Positions 6,731 to 13,263 of a stretch of 13,263 nt of DNA are shown here, one piece after another; within the stretch, counting starts at the first letter, position 1; every line of letters begins with the position of its first letter. The notes beneath the pieces are model-generated. The model did no database searches. It saw only the letters and a list, made by a program, of their open reading frames with translations, and was not told the origin of the DNA. The DNA is from Clostridiales bacterium UBA4362 (lineage in GTDB: Bacteria > Bacillota > Clostridia > TANB77 > CAG-508). Where the stretch lies: positions 1 to 13,263 of the forward strand of contig DGSM01000065.1 in assembly GCA_002393975.1 (NCBI GenBank), written 5' to 3'. The translations under genes were made by a program, and so were the position numbers.

Positions 6731-8400
6731 TAGTTTTCTTTCTCTCCCTTGTTCATAATGTCAACAATCTGTTTTCTAAGATCGTTTACTTTGTTGTTGA
6801 GCTTTGTCATTTGTGCATCTGAACCTGTTTGAAGTCTGATATCCTCCTTCAAAACATGTGTCATAGCTTCTAATTCTTCTTGAAGAATTTCCATCTTCTC
6901 AATTAAATCAAATCTATTTATATGAGCTTCAGCTGGATCTTTATATTTCTTAGTCATAACAAGATCTTTGCCTAATTCAAATTCTTCACCATAGTGTGGT
7001 GTAATAACATCATATGGTGTAGCTTCTTGAATTTTAGCCTTTAAAGTATCTTGTGATTCTGGTTCACCATGTACCAAGAATATGTGTTTAGGACCTTTTG
7101 AAAAGTTTAAAACATAATTTAATAATCCTTCTTGATCTGCATGTCCTGAAAAGCCTTCTATATATTCAACTCTTGCTTTAACTGCAAATTCTTCGCCTAA
7201 GATTTTAACTTCTTTAGCTCCATTTACAATTCTGTTTCCTAGTGTTCCTGGTGCTTGATATCCAACAAAAAGTATAGTACTTTTTGAATTCCATATATTA
7301 TGTTTCAAATGATGTTTTATTCTACCAACATCACACATACCACTTGCGCTAATAATTATACATGGTTCATCAGATTCGTTTAATGCTTTAGACTCATCCA
7401 CAGTTCTTGTAAATTTAAGTCCTGGAAACTCTAATGGATTATCGCCTTTTTTTATAAATTTTTGTATTTCTGGTGAAAACAAATCCATATTGTTCATGAA
7501 TATTTCCGTTGCAGAAACTGCAAGAGGACTATCTACATATACTGGAACTTTCATCAAAGTTTCATATTCTTTTTGGAATTCTTTATCATCTAAATGTCTT
7601 TCTTTTAATTTATTTATTTCATAAAGAATTTCTTGTGTTCTACCAACAGCAAATGATGGTATAACAACAGTTCCACCATTGTCTATTGTTTCTGAAACAA
7701 CTTTTAGAAATAACTCAGCTTTTTGATCATTTTTTATATGTAATCTATTACCATATGTAGATTCCATTATTAAATAATCTGCACTCGATATCATGGTTGG
7801 ACTATTTAGTAATGGAATATCACTATTTCCAATATCCCCTGTAAATACTATTTTTTGTTTAGCTTTTCCTTCTTCTTTTACCCAAACTTCGATCATACTT
7901 GATCCTAGCATATGTCCAGCATCAACAAATCTAACTTGAATATTTGGAGCAACTTCATAAGTTTTATCATATTTTACAGGCTTAAAGATTTCCATACATT
8001 TTTCAGCATCTTCAGCTGTATATAATGGTTCTAATAATTCTTTCTTGCCTGCACGTTTTCTCTTCTTATTTCTTATTTCATTTTCAGTTTCTTGTATATG
8101 TCCACTATCTGGTAGCATTATTGAACATAATTCACATGTTGCTTCAGTTGCATATAGAGGTCCTTTAAAACCATCTTTATACAATTTAGGTATTCTTCCT
8201 GAATGATCAATATGTGCATGTGTTAAAAGCATGAAATCAATTTCACTAGGATCATAATCAAAAGGTCTATCATTAAGAAGCTCTTCTTCCATAGAGCCTT
8301 GATGAAGACCACAATCTACTAAAAATTTCTTTCCTGCTGCTTCTACTAAATAGTTGGAACCTGTAACTTGTCTAGTAGCTCCTAAAAAAGTAATGTTCAT
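6730..8400 (-). CDS. Beta-CASP metallo-beta-lactamase-fold hydrolase, predicted ribonuclease
   Basis: A member of the CPSF73-like / TTHA0252-like bacterial beta-CASP group, zinc-dependent nucleases that act on RNA. Of 556 residues, about 1-200 and 375-460 form the metallo-beta-lactamase core and about 210-370 the beta-CASP cap. Metal ligands are visible: HAHIDH (61-66), H163 in DAGHMLGSS, D189 in TGDIG, and H444 in VHGEPES. Beta-CASP motifs follow: ESTYGNR (213-219), FAVGRTQEILY (250-260), ISASGMCDVGRIKHHL (350-365) and EGFSGHADQ (415-423). There is no KH domain. The C-terminal 60 or so residues (495-556) are helical and charged, probably a coiled coil for dimerisation or partner binding. The ATG is preceded by GAAAGGG (8407-8413, spacing six). 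It follows the unknown 501-residue gene by 28 bases and overlaps the GH15 gene by one. It could in principle act on DNA, but RNA is the family norm. Confidence 0.93.
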   Translation of the reverse strand: MNITFLGATRQVTGSNYLVEAAGKKFLVDCGLHQGSMEEELLNDRPFDYDPSEIDFMLLTHAHIDHSGRIPKLYKDGFKGPLYATEATCELCSIMLPDSGHIQETENEIRNKKRKRAGKKELLEPLYTAEDAEKCMEIFKPVKYDKTYEVAPNIQVRFVDAGHMLGSSMIEVWVKEEGKAKQKIVFTGDIGNSDIPLLNSPTMISSADYLIMESTYGNRLHIKNDQKAELFLKVVSETIDNGGTVVIPSFAVGRTQEILYEINKLKERHLDDKEFQKEYETLMKVPVYVDSPLAVSATEIFMNNMDLFSPEIQKFIKKGDNPLEFPGLKFTRTVDESKALNESDEPCIIISASGMCDVGRIKHHLKHNIWNSKSTILFVGYQAPGTLGNRIVNGAKEVKILGEEFAVKARVEYIEGFSGHADQEGLLNYVLNFSKGPKHIFLVHGEPESQDTLKAKIQEATPYDVITPHYGEEFELGKDLVMTKKYKDPAEAHINRFDLIEKMEILQEELEAMTHVLKEDIRLQTGSDAQMTKLNNKVNDLRKQIVDIMNKGEKEN

Positions 8401-8428
8401 TTGTAACCCTTTCTTTTATCTTTTGAAT

Positions 8429-9934
8429 CTAGGCAAAAATCTTGTATTTCTTAACCTTTCTAACTTCTATCTCTGAATCTCTTGGAGTATCTGCATAATA
8501 AGTTTTATCATGTACTTCGCCATCAAACATTTGAATTTGAAGGCTATTAAAGTCTTTATTTACCTCAATAGATAATGATTCAAGATTTGAATTTTCGGTT
8601 TCGAAAATACCACGTAGTATTCTATAATCCAATTCATCAACATTAGATACTGGATTAATTACTCCCATCTTTATTCCTTTTGCAATTGCTTTTCTAGCTA
8701 TAGTCTTTAATTTAAATTTACAACAAGGAAGGAAGTTTAAATATCTTATCTCATATATAATGTCTAAAATATCTTTTCTTGTTCTAGCTTTAGTAACTCT
8801 TTGCTCATATAATTCTGTAAATACTTTTGCTAGTTCTGGAATAGTAGTTTTCTCTTCATAGAATTTTATTTTCATTAAAAGATCATCTTGCATCTTCATA
8901 AACTCTGTAGGATCTTGTAATTTGTTTAATCTATTAACATCTCTAAGTAAAGTCTTTTTCTTATTTTCTATAAAGTCTACATAGTCACTAATACTATAAA
9001 ATTTCTTACCTTTTGGTAAAGAATTGTTTGTTGCAATAAAGTCAACTCTTAGTTCGTTTGTATCATTAAGTGCTATATCAATATTTTTTAATTCTTTATA
9101 ACAAGCTTTTTTCTGTCTAACTATTTCTTCTTGATTTTTCACTTGTTCTTTCATGTCATTCATTTCATTACGAAGTGATTCTATTTTTGAAAGATAATTA
9201 TCTATCATTCCAGGATTAGTTGCTGTATAAAACTCATTACATGCTTTTTCAAGTAAATCATAAAACTCTTTTGAAACAACATCTTTTATTTGATTTACAT
9301 CTGTTACTGAATTTACAAACTTTTCCCCTAATAAGAATATAAGTAATGTATAAATAATATTGCATTGTTGACTCTCGATTTCCAAAGAATCTCTAGCCCA
9401 TGCCCATCCAGTAAAATCTCTTACTAACTCTGCATCAGAAATACATCTTCCTAAAGTGATAACTGTAAGAACAGCTTTTTCCTTATTTGGTAATTTAGAA
9501 TTAATTGGAAGTGAGCCTATTTTTGAAATCTCATATAAAGCAGATTTCTCACTTGTTAAACATTCTAAATCATATGTTTTTGTGTTTGATTTCTTTAATC
9601 TATTTACAGTTGCATCAGAATTTTCACCTGTATGTTCTGGTGCTTTTTGTTCAACTTTTAGCAAATTATTTCTATAAATAGTCATGTTTTGTGTATGTGG
9701 TCTTACAAAATTAACATTTTTTACATTGTTTCTAATGTTATAAATAATCTTTTGAATAAAATCATCTTTTGAAGGTACTTCTCTTTTTACTCTAGCATAG
9801 TTATCATAATTTTCGTCTATTTTATAAAGCATGTTTAACAAAAGGTTCTCAGCTTCTTCACTGAATCCTTTAAGTTCAATAATATCTGCTAAAACTTCTT
9901 TATAATCAGTATTATTTACGACCTTTTTTCTCAA
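8429..9934 (-). CDS. Protein of unknown function, 501 residues
   Basis: I do not recognise this family. The product appears soluble: no signal peptide and no clear TM helix; the hydrophobic stretch CNIIYTLLIFLLG (191-203) is short and probably a buried helix. It is Asn/Lys/Glu-rich and mostly helical. Residues ~1-75 form a charged helical region, 95-125 a polar linker, 126-240 a helical domain containing GWAWARDSLEIESQQ (176-190), 245-285 a probable coiled coil (SLRNEMNDMKEQVKNQEEIV), and 315-430 further helices with FLPCCKFKLK (401-410). The tail (455-501) is acidic then basic. The start is a TTG at 9934 with a strong AAGGGGGT eight bases upstream (9943-9950); no nearby ATG or GTG has a comparable site. 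It lies 26 bases after ftsK and 28 before the beta-CASP gene, so it is co-transcribed with both. A structural or adaptor role in that unit is only inference. Confidence 0.9.
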   Translation of the reverse strand: MRKKVVNNTDYKEVLADIIELKGFSEEAENLLLNMLYKIDENYDNYARVKREVPSKDDFIQKIIYNIRNNVKNVNFVRPHTQNMTIYRNNLLKVEQKAPEHTGENSDATVNRLKKSNTKTYDLECLTSEKSALYEISKIGSLPINSKLPNKEKAVLTVITLGRCISDAELVRDFTGWAWARDSLEIESQQCNIIYTLLIFLLGEKFVNSVTDVNQIKDVVSKEFYDLLEKACNEFYTATNPGMIDNYLSKIESLRNEMNDMKEQVKNQEEIVRQKKACYKELKNIDIALNDTNELRVDFIATNNSLPKGKKFYSISDYVDFIENKKKTLLRDVNRLNKLQDPTEFMKMQDDLLMKIKFYEEKTTIPELAKVFTELYEQRVTKARTRKDILDIIYEIRYLNFLPCCKFKLKTIARKAIAKGIKMGVINPVSNVDELDYRILRGIFETENSNLESLSIEVNKDFNSLQIQMFDGEVHDKTYYADTPRDSEIEVRKVKKYKIFA

Positions 9935-9942
9935 AGAGTATA

Positions 9943-9950
9943 ACCCCCTT
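9943..9950 (-). promoter_or_regulatory. Ribosome binding site fixing a TTG start (unknown 501-residue gene)
   Basis: AAGGGGGT on the minus strand, eight bases before the TTG at 9934. It lies in the 26-base gap after the ftsK stop codon and is one of the strongest Shine-Dalgarno matches in the window, which makes the rare TTG start convincing. Confidence 0.75.
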
Positions 9951-9960
9951 TATCTTAATG

Positions 9961-12435
9961 TTAAATAGAACTTATATCTATAGTATCTTCACTATCATCT
10001 TCAACGTTTGAGCTAGCTGATGGTTTTCCACTAGTTGGAGCCATCTTTAGTTCTGCCCATCTTTCTTTTGATATTAGAACCTCTCTTGGCTTACTTCCAG
10101 CATATCCTGAAATTACTCCACGCTCTTCCATTTGATCTATGATTCTTCCAGCTCTTGCGTATCCAACTTTAAATCTTCTTTGAATATAAGATGTTGATGC
10201 TGTTCCAGAATCAATTACCATTTCAATAGCTTCATTTAATAATGGATCTGTTTCGTCATCATCACCTGCTCCTGGATCACCTTTTCCATCTTTTCCTTGT
10301 TCTTTTTGAGAATTCTCTATTTCTTCCATAATCTTTTCATCATAAATTTGTGTTTCATCTTTCTTCACAAATTTAACAATGTTTTCGACTTCTTTATCTG
10401 AAATAAATGCACCTTGAATTCTTGCAGGTTTGCTTTCTCCTGTTGGATAGAATAACATATCACCTTTACCAAGTAATTTTTCAGCTCCACCAATATCTAA
10501 TATTGTTTTTGAATCTACGAATGATGAAACAGAGAATGCAATTCTAGAAGGGATATTTGCTTTAATTATACCTGTAATTACATCAACTGATGGTCTTTGT
10601 GTAGCAATAACTAAGTTCATTCCAGCAGCTCTTGCAAGTTGAGCTAATCTACAAATAGAATCTTGAACGTCTTTTGCTGCAACCATCATTAAGTCTGCAA
10701 GCTCGTCTATGATTATTACTATTTGTGGAAGTTTATTCTCGCCATTTTCTTCAGCTTTTTCATTATATCCTTTGATATCACGAACTTTAGCCTTAGCAAA
10801 CTTATCATATCTAGCAACCATCTCTTGAACTGCCCATTGAAGAGCTCCAGATGCTTTTTTAGGATCTGTTACAACTGGAATAAGTAAATGTGGTATTCCA
10901 TTATAAACTGATAACTCAACTACCTTAGGGTCAATCATTAATAGTTTAACTTCACTAGGTTTTGCTTTATATAAAATACTTGCAATTAAAGTATTTATAC
11001 ATACTGATTTACCAGAACCAGTTTGTCCAGCAATAAGTAAGTGAGGCATTTTTGCTATATCTGTTACAACTATATCTCCTGCAACATCTTTTCCTAAACC
11101 AAATGCTACTTTTGATTTTGCTTCAACAAATTTATCAGACTCAAGAATATCTCTAAGTGGTACAGTAGATTTTGTTTTATTAGGAATCTCTATTCCGACT
11201 GTATGTTTTCCTGGAATAGGAGCTTCAATTCTTATGCTTTCTGCTTCCAAACTCAATGCAATATCATCACTTAAGTTTGCTATTTTTGAAACTCTAACAC
11301 CTTGTGCAGGTGATAATTCATATCTTGTAATAGCAGGTCCAACAGAAACATTTTCAACTTTAGCACTAACGCCAAAACTTGAAAGTGTCTTTCTTAATTT
11401 TTCAGCTGTTTCTAATAGTTTCTTTCTACTATTTCCAGTTTTAACATCAACTTGTCCTAAAAGAGAAATAGGTGGGAATTCATAATTCTCTTCTTGTGCA
11501 ACTAGTGCAGTATGTTCAAGTTCAAGTACTTGTTTTGTCTTTTCTTCTTTTTCAATCTCTTGTTCTTTAAAGTTATCTTCTACAGGAGTTTCTTGTTGTT
11601 TTTGCTTTTCTTCTGGTTCCTCTACATCTTCTGCTTCTCTATTTTTCTTAAATAAATCTAACAGCTTGCTTCTCTTAGTGTCATTTTCATTAAAATCAGG
11701 AACTTCAACTCCTGCTGTTTTTGAAGAATCAGGTTGTTTGATGTTAATAGTTATTTGGTCATCTAATTCTGCTGTTTTCTTTTCTTTTTCAGCAAGCTTA
11801 GCAAGTCTCTTCTCTTCTTTTTCTCTTTCTTTTCTTTCTCTTGCAGTTTCTTTAGCAGCTATTTTTTGTTCATTCTTTTCAGCTTCTTCCTTCATGCGTT
11901 CATTTCTCTCAAAATAGCCTTGTATAATATCTACTGGGTGTAATCCAAGTACATAAACAAGTAAAACTAAAGATAATCCTACTGATATTATCACAGTCGC
12001 AACACTTCCAAATAGTTTTACTAAAGGCACAGCAAATAAAGTGCCTAGCACTCCTCCGCCCATATCTTTTGTTCCAAGATCAAATGCCTTTGATAGTGAA
12101 TCACCTAAAGGAACTGCTCTATCTATATTTCCACTTGAAATTTGTGAAGTTGCTAGCACTATATCGATGAAAACCATGATAATGATTATCATTCCTATCT
12201 TTTTTCTATAATTAAGATAGTCTTTTTCTCTTAGAGTATTTACTGCTCCTAAAAACAAGAATACTGGAATAAAATATTTTATATATCCAAATATTCCTCC
12301 TAAAGCAGGACTAAGATTTTTACCAATATAGCCTGATTTTGTATATATTAAAACAGCCAAAACAATTGATATTAATATTAATACCAACACTGTTATGCCT
12401 AGATTTTTTTCATCTTTCTTTTTTCTTCTACCCAA
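9961..12435 (-). CDS. ftsK: FtsK/SpoIIIE-type DNA translocase
   Basis: Membrane-anchored hexameric ATPase that pumps chromosomal DNA through the division or sporulation septum. It has 824 residues, typical for the Firmicute group. After a basic start (GRRKKKDEK), four or five TM helices lie at about 14-31, 46-65, 81-97 and 127-165. A charged linker follows (175-315, Lys/Glu-rich, probably partly coiled coil). The alpha/beta motor domain covers about 325-690: Walker A AGQTGSGKS (469-477), LLMIDPKVVELSVYNG (498-513), Walker B IVIIIDELADL (572-582) and ATQRPSVDVITG (611-622). The C-terminal gamma winged helix (about 729-790) has QRRFKVGYARAGRIIDQMEE (752-771), followed by an acidic tail. The start is TTG at 12435 with AAAGGAG ten bases upstream; no ATG is available nearby. 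It is the first gene of a five-gene unit. Whether it serves vegetative division or sporulation cannot be decided from one window; SpoIIIE and FtsK share this architecture. Confidence 0.97.
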   Translation of the reverse strand: MGRRKKKDEKNLGITVLVLILISIVLAVLIYTKSGYIGKNLSPALGGIFGYIKYFIPVFLFLGAVNTLREKDYLNYRKKIGMIIIIMVFIDIVLATSQISSGNIDRAVPLGDSLSKAFDLGTKDMGGGVLGTLFAVPLVKLFGSVATVIISVGLSLVLLVYVLGLHPVDIIQGYFERNERMKEEAEKNEQKIAAKETARERKEREKEEKRLAKLAEKEKKTAELDDQITINIKQPDSSKTAGVEVPDFNENDTKRSKLLDLFKKNREAEDVEEPEEKQKQQETPVEDNFKEQEIEKEEKTKQVLELEHTALVAQEENYEFPPISLLGQVDVKTGNSRKKLLETAEKLRKTLSSFGVSAKVENVSVGPAITRYELSPAQGVRVSKIANLSDDIALSLEAESIRIEAPIPGKHTVGIEIPNKTKSTVPLRDILESDKFVEAKSKVAFGLGKDVAGDIVVTDIAKMPHLLIAGQTGSGKSVCINTLIASILYKAKPSEVKLLMIDPKVVELSVYNGIPHLLIPVVTDPKKASGALQWAVQEMVARYDKFAKAKVRDIKGYNEKAEENGENKLPQIVIIIDELADLMMVAAKDVQDSICRLAQLARAAGMNLVIATQRPSVDVITGIIKANIPSRIAFSVSSFVDSKTILDIGGAEKLLGKGDMLFYPTGESKPARIQGAFISDKEVENIVKFVKKDETQIYDEKIMEEIENSQKEQGKDGKGDPGAGDDDETDPLLNEAIEMVIDSGTASTSYIQRRFKVGYARAGRIIDQMEERGVISGYAGSKPREVLISKERWAELKMAPTSGKPSASSNVEDDSEDTIDISSI

Positions 12436-12445
12436 AGTCGCTTTG

Positions 12446-12452
12446 CTCCTTT
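12446..12452 (-). promoter_or_regulatory. Ribosome binding site for the ftsK TTG start
   Basis: AAAGGAG on the minus strand, ten bases before the TTG at 12435. The Met-Gly-Arg-Arg-Lys start that follows leads directly into the first TM helix, as expected for this family. Confidence 0.65.
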
Positions 12453-12463
12453 ATTTATATGTA

Positions 12464-12482
12464 TTTCTAAAGTTGTTAGAAA
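12464..12482 (-). other. Small hairpin in the ftsK leader
   Basis: TTTCTAA (12464-12470) and TTAGAAA (12476-12482) form a 7-bp inverted repeat with a 5-base loop. It sits between the T tract of the large hairpin and the ribosome binding site. It could slightly affect leader stability or be chance; no known riboswitch is recognised. Confidence 0.3.
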
Positions 12483-12483
12483 C

Positions 12484-12544
12484 AAAAAAATATATAATTT
12501 ATAGATTATAAGTCATTTAACCATAATCATATAAATTATATATT
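12484..12544 (-). terminator. AT-only hairpin terminator after the SDR gene
   Basis: Two 21-base arms (12489-12509 and 12523-12544) pair perfectly apart from one bulged base at 12529, around a 13-base loop. The minus strand continues with a T run (12484-12488). The hairpin begins about 32 bases after the SDR stop codon. The stem has very few G-C pairs (one), so efficiency is uncertain despite its length. Confidence 0.6.
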
Positions 12545-12563
12545 AAGGATTTTTTAAAATCAA
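12535..12563 (-). promoter_or_regulatory. Probable promoter of the ftsK cluster
   Basis: On the minus strand, -35 TTGATT (12558-12563) and -10 TATAAT (12535-12540) are exactly 17 bases apart. The predicted start near 12528 gives a leader of about 93 bases. The -10 lies in the 5' arm of the hairpin at 12489-12544, so the promoter overlaps the terminator of the SDR gene. A transcript from here would contain only the 3' part of that hairpin and so should not be stopped by it. Confidence 0.65.
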
Positions 12564-12576
12564 TACTAGACGTTTT

Positions 12577-13263
12577 TTATTTTTTATCCACTTTTGGCTG
12601 CTGTACAAAATAGGTAAAAAATGCCATTAATTGATCAGGTAGTATTTTTGCAAAAAATCTAGCAAGCCATACAAAGAAACTTCCGAACACTAATATTCTA
12701 TTATGAAACATAGCATTTATTCCTACTTTTGCAATCCATGTGCTGCTTTGACCAAGTGGTCCAAAGTTTACTTCTGCAACTTTATTAAAGTTGGTTTTTA
12801 CTGGTCCTGGACAAAGAGCTGTAATTTTCACCTTAGAATGTTTCATAAACAATTCTTGTCTTATAGCTTGAGTAAATCTTACAACGTAAGCCTTTGTTGA
12901 GTAGTATGTTGTCATTAAAGGTCCTGGCATAAATCCAGCAATAGAAGCAACATTTAATATATGTCCTTCATTTACTTCAACCATATCTTTCAAAAATAGT
13001 TTAGTTAAAATATGAAGTCCTGTAATATTAGTTTTAATCATATTTAACTCTGTATCTAAATCTGTTTGTACAAAGCTTCCACATAGACCAAATCCAGCAT
13101 TATTTATTAAAACTTGTATAGTTCCAAATTTCTTTTTTACATCCTCATATAATTTATGGCATTCTTCTTCACTACTTACATCATGTGACATTACATATGC
13201 CTTCGTTTCAAATTCATCTTCAATTTCTTTCTTTAGACTTTCTAATTTATCTTTACTTCTTGC
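12577..13263 (-). CDS. Short-chain dehydrogenase/reductase (5' end outside window)
   Basis: A classical SDR, an NAD(P)-dependent oxidoreductase of unknown substrate. The frame is open to the right edge: 24 codons (reading ARSKDKLESLKKEIEDE) precede the first visible ATG at 13191, and these match the usual SDR segment after the first beta-alpha-beta unit. So the true start lies outside and only about 35 residues, including the Gly-rich cofactor motif, are missing. In visible numbering, NNAGFG is at 54-59, the structural Asn is in KTNITG (N79), the catalytic Ser is in VASIAG (S107), YYSTK carries catalytic Y120 and K124, and PGPVKTNF is at 152-159. The C-terminus (about 190-221) is strongly hydrophobic and aromatic (FGSFFVWLARFF), suggesting membrane association, as in some YqjQ-like SDRs. 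It ends in QQPKVDKK and is followed by its own terminator, apart from the ftsK unit. Confidence 0.92.
   Translation of the reverse strand, partial: ARSKDKLESLKKEIEDEFETKAYVMSHDVSSEEECHKLYEDVKKKFGTIQVLINNAGFGLCGSFVQTDLDTELNMIKTNITGLHILTKLFLKDMVEVNEGHILNVASIAGFMPGPLMTTYYSTKAYVVRFTQAIRQELFMKHSKVKITALCPGPVKTNFNKVAEVNFGPLGQSSTWIAKVGINAMFHNRILVFGSFFVWLARFFAKILPDQLMAFFTYFVQQPKVDKK

Noticed and set aside
9456..9677. Plus-strand open frame of 73 codons inside the unknown gene
   Set aside because: Antisense shadow of the minus-strand gene, which has a strong ribosome binding site and operon context.
11234..11917. Two plus-strand open frames of 83 codons inside ftsK
   Set aside because: Antisense to conserved FtsK motor sequence and to its charged linker; Ser/Phe-rich composition is a by-product.
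12703..12900. Plus-strand open frame of 65 codons inside the SDR gene
   Set aside because: Antisense to the SDR active-site region, with no ribosome binding site.
13120..13191. ATG at 13191 as the start of the SDR gene
   Set aside because: The 24 codons upstream continue the SDR fold in frame to the window edge, and starting here would remove the cofactor-binding region.

Overview
The window is AT-rich bacterial DNA. Several signs point to a Firmicute, most likely a member of the Clostridia: strong A/T bias in codon use and intergenic DNA, purine-rich ribosome binding sites of the AGGAGG type, sigma-70-like promoters with 17-base spacers, TTG starts, and a set of clostridial-type housekeeping genes. 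I cannot place it more precisely. Every convincing gene lies on the minus strand, so transcription runs from high to low coordinates. No mobile element, CRISPR array, tRNA or rRNA is visible. No gene-free stretch exceeds 300 bases; the longest is 1061-1314, described below.

In order of transcription: (1) 13263-12577 is the 3' part of a short-chain dehydrogenase/reductase gene that begins outside the window. It is followed by a long AT-only hairpin with a T tract (12484-12544). (2) 12435-4024 is a tight five-gene cluster: ftsK/spoIIIE-type DNA translocase (TTG start), a 501-residue protein I do not recognise (TTG start), a beta-CASP metallo-beta-lactamase-fold predicted ribonuclease, a cytoplasmic GH15 glucoamylase-like hydrolase, and a small two-TM protein resembling DUF3592. 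Gaps inside the cluster are 28 bases or less, and the beta-CASP and GH15 genes overlap by one base (TAATG). A hairpin at 3975-4008 closes it. (3) 3943-1315 holds radA, then a membrane-anchored cyclophilin with a long Lys/Glu-rich N-terminal tail, ended by a clear terminator (1228-1259). (4) 1060-1 is the 5' part of lysS (class II lysyl-tRNA synthetase), which has its own strong promoter and runs off the left edge.

Most of this is core housekeeping: chromosome segregation, recombination repair, RNA processing, protein folding and tRNA charging. The less ordinary points are as follows. A glycogen/maltodextrin-type hydrolase is translationally coupled to a predicted RNase in the ftsK cluster. 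The 501-residue protein is unassigned. The cyclophilin has an unusual domain layout. All three recognisable promoters (lysS, radA, ftsK) have their -10 box inside an inverted repeat; at radA and ftsK that repeat doubles as the terminator of the preceding gene. I do not see strong evidence for a wholly new system; the 501-residue protein and its operon are the best candidates for follow-up.
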